A stretch of DNA of 64,000 nucleotides from NCBI GenBank assembly GCA_964344565.1, contig CAYFNT010000002.1, forward strand, positions 1-64,000, written 5' to 3'. The stretch comes from JACNKJ01 sp964344565 (GTDB taxonomy: Bacteria > Krumholzibacteriota > Krumholzibacteriia > JACNKJ01). The translations under genes and the position numbers were made by a program. Of this stretch, positions 53,680 through 62,797 are shown in pieces (the stretch's first letter is position 1; each line of letters starts with the position of its first letter). The notes under the pieces are model-generated. The model searched no databases, was not told the DNA's origin, and saw only the letters and a list, made by a program, of their open reading frames with translations.

Positions 53680-56661
53680 TTACTTCAGCAGAACCATCTG
53701 CTTGCTGATCTGCTTCTCGGGCGTCACCAGCTTGTAGAAGTACACGCCCGAAGAGACGGCGCGCCCGCTGGCGTCGTCGCCGTTCCAGACCACTTCACGC
53801 TCGCCGGCCTGCACCACGCCGTCCACCAGGGTCTTCACCAGGCGGCCCTGCGCGTCGTAGATCTTCAGGCTCGTCGGTCCGGCCTGGGCCAGACTGAAGC
53901 GGATCTCGGTCTTCGGATTGAAGGGGTTCGGATGGTTCTGGCCTAGGTTCGTGACGAACTCCACCGACACGCCGTCATCCACGCCGGAGGCGTCGAAGAG
54001 ACCGGTCAGGATGAAGTCGTCGACGCAGGCCTCGACGATGGAACCGTCGCCCAGGTCGGAGGCGATGAAGCGCATCTGCACGATGCCCGGCACCGCGAAG
54101 TACTCGTCCAGATCGAAGGAGATTTGCTCCCACATGTTGGGCGAGCTGCTGATGTTCTCGACGTCGGTCCAGCCCGCGCCGTCGTCGTTGCTGATCTGCA
54201 CGATCCAGTCGTCGGACAGGGGCGCGTTGCCCTGGTCGTTGGAGTACCAACGCCAGTAGCTGATGCTCACGTCCGAGGCGCCGACCAGGTCGAAGCGGGG
54301 CGAGTAGAGCACGGTCTGGCCGCCGTCCACGTCGTAGGTGCCGATGCTGGAGCCGGCCAGAGCGCCGGTGACCCAGCAGTCGGTGCCCGGAGCCGGAGTG
54401 TGGTCGTCGCCGGGCTGGGCGTCGGTGGGCTGAGGATCCGCGCGTTCCCACTGACCGGTGCTGGCGGTTTCCTCGAGAACGCTGCCCACGCCCCAGGCCG
54501 TGTCGAATTCCATCTCATCGGGGAAGACGTCGTTGACCTGGAAGTAGTGGAGACTCGTGGGGGCGTTGTCCGGGCTGGTGCCGGTGCTGCCGCCGGTGTC
54601 CGCGGCGTAGAGGTAGTACTCCACCACGGTGCCGTCGGACTGCGCGGGAATGTTGCCCGTGTACTCGTCGGGGTTCCCGGTGGCAACCATGGACACGCTG
54701 TTGAAGCCGCCGCCGTCGATGCGGTAGTAGAGCGTCACGCTGCCGGCGTCGATCTCTTCACCGCCCAGAGGCATGGAGACCGCGGTGCCCACGCACTCGT
54801 AGCCGACAACGAAGTCGCCGGTGTAGGGATGGGCTTCGTGATCCACGAAGACGCCGACGAGAACTTCGGGATACTCGTAGCCGTGATTCTCGGCGGCCTC
54901 GGCGAAGATCGCATGATGGGGCGTTCCGTTGTCGAGGTTGCCGTCGTCGTCGTCGGCCACGAAGGTCCAGAAGACCTGGTCATCCTGGTAGTACGGGTGT
55001 CCCAGGATGCGACCAAAGTGCCAGCGCTCGGCCGACAAAATGGTGCCCGGCGTGTTCCAGGCGCTCTCGCCGGTATCGTACATGTCCTGCAGCAGGACCA
55101 TGGCGTCCCAGTTGAAGCCCGCAATAATCTGGCCGTCGTGGTGCACGCTGCCGTTCAGATCCTCTGGGTACTGCAGAACATTGTCGGAGTTGCGGATTCC
55201 GCTGGCGTCGGTGCAATTCTGGGAGTTGTAGAAGCCGCGCCCGATGATGTTGTCCTGGGTGATGAGGTTGCCGAGGATGTCGGAGTTGCCCTCGCCCAGG
55301 CCCTCGTTGCCCTGACCGCCCAGGATGTTGGCCTGAACGCCGTGACCGAATTCGTGGTGCACGACCTGCTGCAGCTCGCCGGTGTTGCCGTAGGTGCTGG
55401 AGCCGGCGCAGAAGTTGATGGTGCCGTCCCACCAGGCGTTGCCGGGGCAGTAGCCGTCGGTGCGGTTCACGTAGGCGTTGATGTGGGCGTTGGAGTAGCT
55501 GTAGGTCTCGTCGAACAGGTCGAAGAAATCGTGGATGTCGTTGACCGCGTCGAAGGTGGTCTGCTCGTCCTGGCGGGCGTTGCCCAGGTCGAAGTCCACC
55601 GTGAAGGGCACGCCGTCGCTGGCGCTGCCGCTGAAGGAAGCTTCGGCGCCGTTGTAGTTGTAAACGGTCACGTAGGGTCCGGCGAGGGTTGCGCTGACGG
55701 TGCGGGCGCCGCCAGAGCCGGCCACGTACCAATCGCCGTTCTCGTCGCTGACCGTGGAGCCGAGACCGGACACGTTGATGTTCAGGTAGGGAATGGTGGT
55801 GCTCGTGACGCCGTCGCAGAGTCCGTAGACCTGCGGATCGATTTCGGTATCGCCGCTGTAGGCGAAGTGGATGTCATTGAAGCGCCAGATGATCTCGCCC
55901 GTGTGGGCGTCCACGTGGCTCACCCAGATGCCGAGGGGATCCCAGGTGCGGATGCGCGTGCGCCAGACGAGGTGATAGTTCGCCTCGCTGTCGGACTGCG
56001 CGACCGGCAGCACCAGCAGCACGGGCTCGGCCTCGATGCTGTCGGTGGTCGGATCGAAGGGCAGGTCGGCCAGGGCGATGTCCTGGGCGGCCATGGCGCC
56101 GATGCTCGGCACGGTGTTCAGATCGATGTTCGAGTGAACGTCCGAGCCCATGAGCATGAGCTTGCCCTCGTCGGAGAAGGCCACGCGAACCATGGCCTCA
56201 TGAACATCCACGCCGCCGTAAGTCTGCTGGAAGTGCGCCACCCACTTGCCCATGGCGTTGGGCGTGGCGTGCAGCCGCAGATCGCTGCCATCGGTTTTCA
56301 GGATGGCCGCATTGTCGGCGATGACCGAGCGGGCCGCCTGCTCCAGATGCGCTGCGCCGGTGATGGCACCGGTGAGCTGCACGCTGGTGCCATAGACGTG
56401 ACGGGGCGTCCCGGAAATCGCGTTCCAGGAAAAGACCGACCACTTGCCGCCGTAGAGGTTCTCCAGGGCCTGCGTGGTCTGCATGGAACCCATTTCCCGA
56501 TCGAATCCATCGTGCTTGATGAAACGATAGTCGGGCAGCTTGATGTCTAGGTCGTTGTAATCATCGGGAGCGGTGATCGCGAAGGCGCTACTGCCCACGA
56601 GGAGCAGAGCCGCCGCGAGAAGCATCGCTGAAGCTCCGCGCCATAGTTTCAATCCTGTCAT
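53680..56661 (-). CDS. Secreted M36-type metalloprotease with FlgD-like/T9SS-like C-terminal domain
   Basis: A 993-residue exported protease with a signal peptide (LLAAALLLVGSSAFA). An FTP-type propeptide region (about 60-270) precedes a fungalysin-like catalytic domain with H436-E-F-G-H440 and the third ligand probably E457 (GLGEGNSD). Then come Ig-like/CARDB-type beta domains, a MAM/jelly-roll-like region (about 720-900) and a C-terminal FlgD-like domain (about 905-993) beginning NHPNPFNPKTEIRFSLAQ and ending SGVYFYKL. Such C-terminal domains act as type IX secretion signals in FCB bacteria. Probably a nutrient-scavenging extracellular enzyme. Confidence 0.9.
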   Translation of the reverse strand: MTGLKLWRGASAMLLAAALLLVGSSAFAITAPDDYNDLDIKLPDYRFIKHDGFDREMGSMQTTQALENLYGGKWSVFSWNAISGTPRHVYGTSVQLTGAITGAAHLEQAARSVIADNAAILKTDGSDLRLHATPNAMGKWVAHFQQTYGGVDVHEAMVRVAFSDEGKLMLMGSDVHSNIDLNTVPSIGAMAAQDIALADLPFDPTTDSIEAEPVLLVLPVAQSDSEANYHLVWRTRIRTWDPLGIWVSHVDAHTGEIIWRFNDIHFAYSGDTEIDPQVYGLCDGVTSTTIPYLNINVSGLGSTVSDENGDWYVAGSGGARTVSATLAGPYVTVYNYNGAEASFSGSASDGVPFTVDFDLGNARQDEQTTFDAVNDIHDFFDLFDETYSYSNAHINAYVNRTDGYCPGNAWWDGTINFCAGSSTYGNTGELQQVVHHEFGHGVQANILGGQGNEGLGEGNSDILGNLITQDNIIGRGFYNSQNCTDASGIRNSDNVLQYPEDLNGSVHHDGQIIAGFNWDAMVLLQDMYDTGESAWNTPGTILSAERWHFGRILGHPYYQDDQVFWTFVADDDDGNLDNGTPHHAIFAEAAENHGYEYPEVLVGVFVDHEAHPYTGDFVVGYECVGTAVSMPLGGEEIDAGSVTLYYRIDGGGFNSVSMVATGNPDEYTGNIPAQSDGTVVEYYLYAADTGGSTGTSPDNAPTSLHYFQVNDVFPDEMEFDTAWGVGSVLEETASTGQWERADPQPTDAQPGDDHTPAPGTDCWVTGALAGSSIGTYDVDGGQTVLYSPRFDLVGASDVSISYWRWYSNDQGNAPLSDDWIVQISNDDGAGWTDVENISSSPNMWEQISFDLDEYFAVPGIVQMRFIASDLGDGSIVEACVDDFILTGLFDASGVDDGVSVEFVTNLGQNHPNPFNPKTEIRFSLAQAGPTSLKIYDAQGRLVKTLVDGVVQAGEREVVWNGDDASGRAVSSGVYFYKLVTPEKQISKQMVLLK

Positions 56662-56868
56662 CAGGTTTGACTCCTTATTGTATGGGGAACCTTGCAGGGG
56701 CTCCGGCCGGGGGCGCAGGTGAAGAATGAACGGGGATCACCTGACCTGGGTGTGCGAAGTGCAATGAATGAACTAAGTTTACCACAGTTGCATTCCGGGA
56801 ATCAAAGACGGAAACCCCTGTTAATTGCGACTAATTGAAACAGCCGGCGAGCCATCCCCTTGCGCCCC

Positions 56869-56897
56869 TTGCGGATCGCCTCCACTCGAACTAGAAT
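56869..56897 (+). promoter_or_regulatory. Sigma-70-like promoter of the cysteine-synthase-like gene
   Basis: TTGCGG (56869-56874), 17 bases, TAGAAT (56892-56897), with the ATG 31 bases further downstream and GGAG in between. Confidence 0.55.
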
Positions 56898-56928
56898 CGC
56901 CTGTTCTTTCAACCGATTAGGAGCGCAC

Positions 56929-57975
56929 ATGAGCATCGCCTGGGATCGGAACCGCAACATCGCCGACCACGTCTTCGACACCATCGGGCGCACGCCGCTG
57001 ATACGTCTGAATCGTGTCACGGAGGGCCTGGACCTGGAAATCTTGGGCAAGCTCGAATACTTCAGCCCCTCGGGCAGCCTCAAGGACCGCATCTACTGGC
57101 GAATGTTCACCGAGGCCGAGCGCCGAGGCGAGCTGAAGCCCGGCATGACCGTGCTCGAGTGCAGCACCGGCAACGCGGGCATCGCCTGCTCCTTCGTGTC
57201 GGCGGCCAAGGGATACAATTGCACCATCGTCATGCCCGAGGGCATGAGCGAGGAACGCAAGAAGCTCGACATCGCCTACGGCAGCGAGATGATCTACACC
57301 CCCGGCGGCGAAAGCGACGTGGACCTGGCCCTGGAGAGACTGGAAGAGATTCGCGCGGCCGATCCGGGCAGGTACTGGGTGCCCGCCCAGTTCGACAACG
57401 GCGAGAACATCGAAGCCCACGCCACGCTCACGGGACCCGAGATCTGGGAGCAGACCGGCGGCGAGCTCGACGCCTTCATCGCCACCCAGGGCACCGGCGG
57501 CACCATCACCGGCGTGGCGCGATACATGAAGGATCAGGGATCGAAGGCGCGCTTCTACGCCATCGAACCTTCCGAGTGTCCCCTGCTCTCGCGGCGCGAG
57601 TGGGGACCCCACGGCATCGAGGGCATCGGCGACGGATTCGTGCCCCGCAACCTGCACCTTGAGCACCTGGACGGCATCATCACCACCACCACCGACGAGG
57701 CCGTGGCCATGGCCAAGCGCATGGCGAAGGAAGAGGCCATCTTCTGCGGCATCTCCTCGGGCTCCAACGTGGCCGCCGCCCTGAAGCTGCACGCGAAACA
57801 TCCGGAGATCCGGCGTATCGTGACCATGATCAACGATACGGGTCAGCGCTACTTCTCCACGCCGCTCTGCGATGCGGCCAAGCACGTGGAGGTGCCCGAA
57901 CGCGAGCATCCCATGGACGACTACACCGTGGCCGAGCTGGACAAATACCAGGCCGGCTGGGACCTCATCGACTAG
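56929..57975 (+). CDS. Cysteine synthase-family PLP enzyme
   Basis: A 348-residue fold-type II PLP enzyme of the CysK/cystathionine-beta-synthase family. The PLP Lys is K52 (SPSGSLKDRI), the substrate loop is STGNAG, and the phosphate loop GTGGTITG; the C-terminal CGISSGSN is also standard. Most likely O-acetylserine sulfhydrylase. DRIYWRMFTEAERRGELKPG, instead of the usual DR.A..MI..AE, is a mild deviation, so a cystathionine beta-synthase-like activity is possible. Start ATG 56929 follows AGGAG. Confidence 0.88.
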   Translation: MSIAWDRNRNIADHVFDTIGRTPLIRLNRVTEGLDLEILGKLEYFSPSGSLKDRIYWRMFTEAERRGELKPGMTVLECSTGNAGIACSFVSAAKGYNCTIVMPEGMSEERKKLDIAYGSEMIYTPGGESDVDLALERLEEIRAADPGRYWVPAQFDNGENIEAHATLTGPEIWEQTGGELDAFIATQGTGGTITGVARYMKDQGSKARFYAIEPSECPLLSRREWGPHGIEGIGDGFVPRNLHLEHLDGIITTTTDEAVAMAKRMAKEEAIFCGISSGSNVAAALKLHAKHPEIRRIVTMINDTGQRYFSTPLCDAAKHVEVPEREHPMDDYTVAELDKYQAGWDLID

Positions 57976-57986
57976 TCCACATTGAA

Positions 57987-58014
57987 AAGGGCAGCGGGAT
58001 GGCCCGCTGCCCTT
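57987..58014. terminator. Bidirectional intrinsic terminator
   Basis: A perfect 12-bp stem AAGGGCAGCGGG/CCCGCTGCCCTT with loop ATGG between the convergent PLP-enzyme and DUF2202 genes; the minus strand continues with TTTT. Confidence 0.88.
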
Positions 58015-58066
58015 CCACTAGGAGTATGACGACGCAACGCTAGTCGCGGATTCCTCCGCCGTTGCC

Positions 58067-58834
58067 TCAGCCGTTGCCACCGCCATTGCCTCCGCCGTTG
58101 CCACCGCCATTGCCTCCGCCATTGCCGCCCTGGCCGCCGTTTCCGCCAGACTGGCCGTGGCCATGTCCGCCGCCGCCAGGCACGTGCTCGCCGGCGATGA
58201 TCGCATCGAAGGCTTCCTGGTCGAGATAGACGGGCTCATAGTCGACACCGAGGATTCCCAATTCGCGAACGAAGCCGCGCAGGTGATTTTCCGAGCCGGC
58301 CATGAGGCGGCTGAAGACCCGGTCGATATCCGCATGCTCGGCCACCTCGATGGCCTCGATCAGATCGAGGATGTCGATCTCCTCGATGGCGCCGCCCACG
58401 CGAAGGGCCGCTTCGAGGTCCACCGCGCCCTGCTCGATGAGCGTGTCGTAGAGATCCTGCAGTTCGGTGTTGGTGAAGACGCCCTCGGCGTTGTCGCCCA
58501 CGGGATCTTCCAGTTCATAGCGCTCGATGAGCACGAGCATCTTGTTCATGTGAACCTGTTCGCTCATCGAGATGTTTTCGAAGATGGCCAGGTCATAGAG
58601 ACCCGCGAAGTAGAGATAGACGTCGCGGGCGAGCTTCTCTTCCTCGCGCATGAAGAGGATCTCTTCGATTTCCGCTTCGTTGAGTTCGATGTCCCACTGG
58701 TCGGGATCGCCCCCGTTCATGGCGAGGATGGGATCGGTGATCGTACCGGAGCTCGACGTTTCGCTTCCGTCGCTGCAGGCGCTCAGCAGCCCGAGAAGGG
58801 CCATCAGTCCGATGATGATGAGTGTGCGCTTCAT
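58067..58834 (-). CDS. DUF2202 ferritin-like lipoprotein with Gly/Asn tail
   Basis: A 255-residue lipoprotein (signal LLGLLSAC, Cys20) with a DUF2202 domain: LNEAEIEEILFMREEEKLARDVYLYFAGLYDLAIFENISMSEQVHMNKML is a ferritin-like four-helix pattern with Glu and His positions suited to a di-metal site. Metal binding is inferred. The last 30 residues are GGNGGG repeats preceded by HGHGQ. The coding DNA of the tail is a 12/24-bp tandem repeat that continues past the TGA stop for eight codons to a TAG, so the tail has apparently been shortened. Confidence 0.85.
   Translation of the reverse strand: MKRTLIIIGLMALLGLLSACSDGSETSSSGTITDPILAMNGGDPDQWDIELNEAEIEEILFMREEEKLARDVYLYFAGLYDLAIFENISMSEQVHMNKMLVLIERYELEDPVGDNAEGVFTNTELQDLYDTLIEQGAVDLEAALRVGGAIEEIDILDLIEAIEVAEHADIDRVFSRLMAGSENHLRGFVRELGILGVDYEPVYLDQEAFDAIIAGEHVPGGGGHGHGQSGGNGGQGGNGGGNGGGNGGGNGGGNG
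58070..58117. repeat. Two 24-bp direct repeats in the DUF2202 tail
   Basis: Positions 58070-58093 and 58094-58117 are identical 24-mers encoding the GGNGGG tail; each is itself two related 12-mers. Slippage-prone minisatellite. Confidence 0.85.
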
Positions 58835-59126
58835 GTTTTCTCCTTAATAACCCGAGATGGTCGTGAGGGCCTTGTCGGGACCGCTCGATGGGTTTGCGAA
58901 CCGCCGATTGCATCTTCCATGCCTGGGTTAACGAACGTTTATAGCCACCACAATCCAATGTGAATACTGAATTTACGCCATTTTCTCTATGTCGGAGGAT
59001 TGCCGGTGCACGAAGTGGGGCGCTCACCCGTTCGACCTCGTTCGGTAAGCGACATTTTCTCGTGCGCACTTGACGGCACGGCCCCCCGAAGAGTTCCTTG
59101 AGAGGTTCACCAGCGAGAGGATATCC

Positions 59127-60290
59127 ATGAAGAACACCGCGAAAGCCCGGCTGGGCGAGGCTATCGAGTTCCTGCGCGACATCGTTCGCATCCCCTCTTT
59201 CAGCGGCAAGGAAGAGGGCGTGGCGAGGGCCATCGCCGCCGAGATGGAGCGCCTCGGCTACGACGAGGTGAAGATCGACAGTTTCGGATCGGTGATCGGC
59301 CGCATCGGAAACGGTCCCCGTGCGGTGGTCTACGACGCGCACATCGACACCGTGGGCGTGGGCGATCCCGAAGCCTGGGATCACGATCCTTTCGAGGGCA
59401 AGCACGAGGCCGGGTGGATCTGGGGTCGTGGAACCAGCGACAACAAGGGCGGACTGGTGTCGATCGTCTACGGCGCCGCGCTGGCGAAGCCCACTCTACC
59501 CGACGATCTCAGCCTCTACGTGGTGGGCAGCGCCATGGAGGAGGACTGCGACGGCATCGCCTTCAAGACCATCATCAGCGAGGACGGCCTGCGCCCCGAA
59601 GCCCTGCTGCTCGCCGAGTGCACGGGCCTGCGCGTCTATCGCGGTCACCGCGGACGCATGGAGATCGCCGTTACCACACGAGGCGCGAGCTGCCACGCCA
59701 GCGCTCCCGAGCGCGGAGAGAACGCGGTGTACAAGATGGCGGGCATCATCGCCGAGATCGAGAAGCTGAACGAGCGGCTCGCCGAGGATCCCTTCCTCGG
59801 CAAGGGCAGCATCGCGGTGACCAAGATCGAGAACGACACGCCCAGCCTCAACGCCGTTCCCGATCGCTGCGAGATCTTCATCGACCGCCGACTCACCGCC
59901 GGCGAAACGAAGGAAAGCGCCCTGGCCGAAATCGAAGCCGTCGCAGGCGACGCCGAGGTCCGCGTGCTCGTGCACGAGGCCGAGGCCTGGACCGGCAAGC
60001 GCGTGAACATGGAGAAGTACTTCCCCACCTGGGTGCTCGAAGAGAATCACCCCGCAGTGCGGGCCGCGGCCGCCGCCGCGGAAGAGGTGATCGAGCGCGA
60101 GCCGGAGATCGGCCGCTGGACCTTCTCCACCAACGGCGTCTACACGGCCGGCATCGAGGGCGTACCCACCCTGGGATTCGGTCCCGCCGAAGAGGAGTAC
60201 ACCCACTCCGTGGAGGATCGCGTCAGCGAGGACGACCTGCTCGCGGCGATCCTCTTCTACGCCAGCTATCCCCAACACTTCAGCGCATGA
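59127..60290 (+). CDS. ygeY: YgeY-type M20 hydrolase (selenium-metabolism-linked)
   Basis: A 387-residue zinc amidohydrolase/peptidase of family M20. Metal and catalytic landmarks are VVYDAHIDTVGVGD, WGRGTSDNKGGL, SAMEEDCDG and EYTHSVED at the C-terminus. The sequence around DAHIDTVGVGDPEAWDHDPFEGKHE is characteristic of the YgeY group found beside selenium-dependent molybdenum hydroxylases; hyuA, ssnA, yqeB and the hydroxylase subunit are elsewhere in this window. It may hydrolyse a ring-opened purine/pyrimidine amide. The start ATG follows GAGAGG; upstream codons to 59070 are non-coding in character. Confidence 0.88.
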   Translation: MKNTAKARLGEAIEFLRDIVRIPSFSGKEEGVARAIAAEMERLGYDEVKIDSFGSVIGRIGNGPRAVVYDAHIDTVGVGDPEAWDHDPFEGKHEAGWIWGRGTSDNKGGLVSIVYGAALAKPTLPDDLSLYVVGSAMEEDCDGIAFKTIISEDGLRPEALLLAECTGLRVYRGHRGRMEIAVTTRGASCHASAPERGENAVYKMAGIIAEIEKLNERLAEDPFLGKGSIAVTKIENDTPSLNAVPDRCEIFIDRRLTAGETKESALAEIEAVAGDAEVRVLVHEAEAWTGKRVNMEKYFPTWVLEENHPAVRAAAAAAEEVIEREPEIGRWTFSTNGVYTAGIEGVPTLGFGPAEEEYTHSVEDRVSEDDLLAAILFYASYPQHFSA

Positions 60291-60295
60291 AAAAA

Positions 60296-60316
60296 CCCGG
60301 GGCGCAATGCCCCGGG
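60296..60316. terminator. Terminator between ygeY and the cytochrome gene
   Basis: Stem CCCGGGGC/GCCCCGGG with a five-base loop. On the minus strand it is followed by T6, making it a strong terminator for the octaheme cytochrome gene; it also serves ygeY. Confidence 0.88.
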
Positions 60317-60337
60317 CAGACAGGAGTACAGCGGGAA

Positions 60338-61603
60338 CTACGGATTGTAGGTGTGAATCGGTGTGTAGCCGACACCGTTCGCCTTGTCCGAGAGCTGCTG
60401 CAGAGTCAACTCCGTGGCGCCGTCCAGGGGTCCGAGGCCATCGGGCGAGATGTGACAGCTGTAGCAGGCGAAGTCCAGCGTGACCGCGGCGATGCCTTCG
60501 CCATCCTCCAGAACCAGGTTCCCCTCGGCATTGAACATGCCGTCGGTCTTGCCCACCGGATCGCTGTTGATCCGCCAGATGTGCGTGGTCACGTCGCCCT
60601 CGTATTCGTGATGCTTGATGGCGCTCTTGCTCGCCTTGGGCATGTGACAAACCGTGCAGGTCTCAACCGCATGATTCGTGGACGCGATGTCCGCATTATC
60701 GCCGTAGACGTGACAGCTTTCGCAGTCCGCTTCGGGCTTCACACCCTGGCCCGCCGCGTAACCGTCGAAGATCACCGAGGCGTGGGGATCGTGACAGGCA
60801 TTACAATCGGGGGCGTTGCCGCCGCCCGCGTGAGGCGAGTGCAGCCACTCGTCGTACTGCTCGTGATGTTTGATGAAACCGCTGGAAGCGGCGATGGAGT
60901 GGTCGGTGTTGCGCATGTGGCAGCGACCGCAGAGCTCGGCGCTCGAGTCCACCGTCATCTCGTAGTCGCGGCTGTAGACGTGCTGACTGCCCATGCCGTG
61001 GCACTCTTCGCAGTGGACACCACCGGCGAAGAAGGTGCCGGCCATGGCCATCATGCCGTCCTGGTTGTCCGAGGTGTCGTTATCGGTGTCCCAGTCCTCG
61101 TCGGCCACCCAGCCCGTGGTGTGGCAGCGGCCGCAGTCGTAGGGCTTGGATTTGTCGGGATCGTCGAAGTGGTAGTTCGAGTAGCTATCGGTCTCGAAAT
61201 TGTACTGGTTGTTCTCGATGCCGGTGACGATATAGCCATCCTTGGCGATCCAGCGCATCTTCCAGCCGTAGCCCCCGATCACGTAGCTGATGTCGTCCCA
61301 GGTGTAGTCGCCCGGCACATCCAGCATGAAGTCGTTGGGAAACTCCGCGTGGGAGGGATAGGCGTCCACGGGCGCTTCTCCCTCAACCTTGATAACCTTG
61401 TAGGGATGTCCGGACTCTTGCCAAGGCGTGTAAACGTCCGCCAATTCGCGAGTACCCGCATGGCAGTCCGCGCAGGTCTCCGAGCCCACGAAGGCCAGAT
61501 CCGGCGGCGTTTCCTCATCCGGATCGCTCGAACTCGAACAGCCAGTGAGCATCCAGGCCGAGAGCACCAGAACTCCCATCAGTGCAAACAGAACTTTCTT
61601 CAT
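60338..61603 (-). CDS. Octaheme c-type cytochrome lipoprotein
   Basis: A 421-residue lipoprotein (MLTGC, Cys22) with eight CxxCH heme-binding sites: CADCH, CGRCH, CEECH, CGRCH, CNACH, CESCH, CTVCH and CYSCH. Many extra His residues (HHEQYDEWLHSPHAGG; KHHEYEGD) can supply distal ligands. The arrangement resembles multiheme respiratory cytochromes that move electrons in the periplasm or to extracellular acceptors; no catalytic Lys-type heme motif (CxxCK) as in nitrite reductases was seen. Start ATG follows GGAAGG. Partner proteins are not adjacent. A sigma-54-like promoter lies upstream. Confidence 0.92.
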   Translation of the reverse strand: MKKVLFALMGVLVLSAWMLTGCSSSSDPDEETPPDLAFVGSETCADCHAGTRELADVYTPWQESGHPYKVIKVEGEAPVDAYPSHAEFPNDFMLDVPGDYTWDDISYVIGGYGWKMRWIAKDGYIVTGIENNQYNFETDSYSNYHFDDPDKSKPYDCGRCHTTGWVADEDWDTDNDTSDNQDGMMAMAGTFFAGGVHCEECHGMGSQHVYSRDYEMTVDSSAELCGRCHMRNTDHSIAASSGFIKHHEQYDEWLHSPHAGGGNAPDCNACHDPHASVIFDGYAAGQGVKPEADCESCHVYGDNADIASTNHAVETCTVCHMPKASKSAIKHHEYEGDVTTHIWRINSDPVGKTDGMFNAEGNLVLEDGEGIAAVTLDFACYSCHISPDGLGPLDGATELTLQQLSDKANGVGYTPIHTYNP

Positions 61604-61713
61604 CGTGCTTCCTTCCGTTGGATTGGCGGCGAGTCGCTCCCGATCGGCATTCATCTCCCTCTCGCCTGCGCTGCTTCGCGTTGACCCTCGTAAACAACGC
61701 TGTTAACGCTTAA

Positions 61714-61729
61714 CGCAAGATTTTTGCCA
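61714..61729 (-). promoter_or_regulatory. Candidate sigma-54 promoter of the cytochrome gene
   Basis: On the minus strand TGGCAAAAATCTTGCG matches the -24/-12 consensus at 10 of 12 defined positions with correct GG/GC spacing. Three AACGC direct repeats lie just downstream (61695-61716). A perfect TTGACA (61747-61742) also exists but lacks a good -10. Confidence 0.5.
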
Positions 61730-61816
61730 TTAATCGGGCCTTATTGTCAAGAATTTTTGTGAAAATACGGTGACGAAGCCGCATGATTTCCGCTTATGGA
61801 AATAAATGCATGGAAA

Positions 61817-61838
61817 GCGCCGGCCCGAAGGCCGGCGC
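61817..61838. terminator. Hairpin after GEVED-like gene 1
   Basis: Stem GCGCCGGCC/GGCCGGCGC with loop CGAA, 31 bases beyond the stop. The same hairpin with flanking bases recurs at 62798, after the paralogous gene. Confidence 0.8.
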
Positions 61839-61868
61839 GCACTGTGGTTCATCCTCTGACTCGCTGCG

Positions 61869-62681
61869 CTATCGGTACAAAGACTTGAGGGTGCTCCAGC
61901 TGGTTTCCTCCGTGGCGGTGGCGTCCATGACGGCGAGCAGGTAGTCCTCGGTCTCGCCGTCCTCGAAGGTTCCGTTGCCGTCCCAGTCGGTGATGACCGG
62001 CTGTTCGGTGATGGAGAAGCGGGTCCACACGAAACCGCCGTTGGGTCCGATGGTGAAGGACGGGGGCGCGAGCAGGGAAACCGGCCCCGCGAATCCCATG
62101 GGCACGAGGAAGTTCTGCAGCACGTGTTCCAGGGCGAAGCTGCCGCCGCCGCAACTGGAGCTGCCGCCCCATTTGCCGTCCTGATTCCAGTCCATGAGCA
62201 CGTTCAGGTAGCCGTTCACGGGCATGTTATTGATCACGAAGATGTCCACCGCGTCGGTGGGCGTGGAGCCCCAGGTGCCCACGCTGCAGGCGGGTCCGAG
62301 GAAGCCGCCGGCGTCCTGGCAGGGCACCACGTTGGCGCCCATGATGGTCCAGGCCGCGGGCTGGATGAGCCCCGCGTCGCTGTCGGCGAAGCACTCGTCG
62401 GCGTCGTAGGGCGTGAAGCTGGAGCAGAGCCCGGCGTTGCCCTCGGACTCGAAGTCGAAGCTGGGCCCGAAGGAGGCCCAGCCAAGGGGGCCGTGCCAGA
62501 TGAATCCGGCCAGGGGAACGTTGGCGCAGGTGGGGAACATGCCCACCACGCCGGTGCTCGGATAGGCCAGGGCGCCCTCGGGGGCGTCGCCCCACTCGCC
62601 GGTGTTGGCCAGGCTGGCGGAAGCGCAACAGGTCAATAACACGGCGATCGTCAGTTTTCGCGTCTTCTCTTTCAGTTTCAT
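61869..62681 (-). CDS. Secreted GEVED-like protein, paralog 1
   Basis: A 270-residue exported protein (signal LTIAVLLTCCASASLA). It begins GEWGDAPEGALAYPSTGVVGMFPTC and ends with the GEVED-type WDGNGTFEDGETEDYLLAVMDATATEETSWSTLKSLYR. Six or more Cys suggest disulphides. Function unknown; GEVED domains occur in large surface proteins of marine and FCB bacteria. A homologous gene lies immediately upstream (62850-63662), so this is a tandem duplication. Confidence 0.85.
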   Translation of the reverse strand: MKLKEKTRKLTIAVLLTCCASASLANTGEWGDAPEGALAYPSTGVVGMFPTCANVPLAGFIWHGPLGWASFGPSFDFESEGNAGLCSSFTPYDADECFADSDAGLIQPAAWTIMGANVVPCQDAGGFLGPACSVGTWGSTPTDAVDIFVINNMPVNGYLNVLMDWNQDGKWGGSSSCGGGSFALEHVLQNFLVPMGFAGPVSLLAPPSFTIGPNGGFVWTRFSITEQPVITDWDGNGTFEDGETEDYLLAVMDATATEETSWSTLKSLYR

Positions 62682-62739
62682 GACATCACTCCTTCGTTAC
62701 GTCGGTTTCACGTCACCTCCCCTCGTTTCCCCCAGCCTC

Positions 62740-62755
62740 TGCAGGAGCGGTGCCG
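62740..62755 (-). promoter_or_regulatory. Candidate sigma-54 promoter, GEVED-like gene 1
   Basis: On the minus strand CGGCACCGCTCCTGCA: GGCAC and TGC are correctly spaced, 9 of 12 defined positions match; about 60 bases upstream of the ATG, nearly the same distance as in the paralog. Confidence 0.4.
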
Positions 62756-62797
62756 CCGCCTCGGTCTGATGTGCCCGGGCTTACGTTCCGCGAAAAA

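Noticed and set aside
58067..58069. In-frame TGA followed by more codons, in a window with selenium-linked genes; possible selenocysteine
   Set aside because: It sits in a Gly/Asn repeat with no conserved Cys/Sec context and no visible SECIS; a mutated GGA codon explains it better.
58909..58924. AGGCATGGAAGATGCA on the minus strand as a sigma-54 promoter of the DUF2202 gene
   Set aside because: The -24 box is degenerate; kept only as a weak candidate within the sigma-54 finding, not annotated.
61742..61747. Perfect TTGACA upstream of the octaheme cytochrome
   Set aside because: No acceptable -10 at 16-18 bases; the overlapping sigma-54-like element is better.
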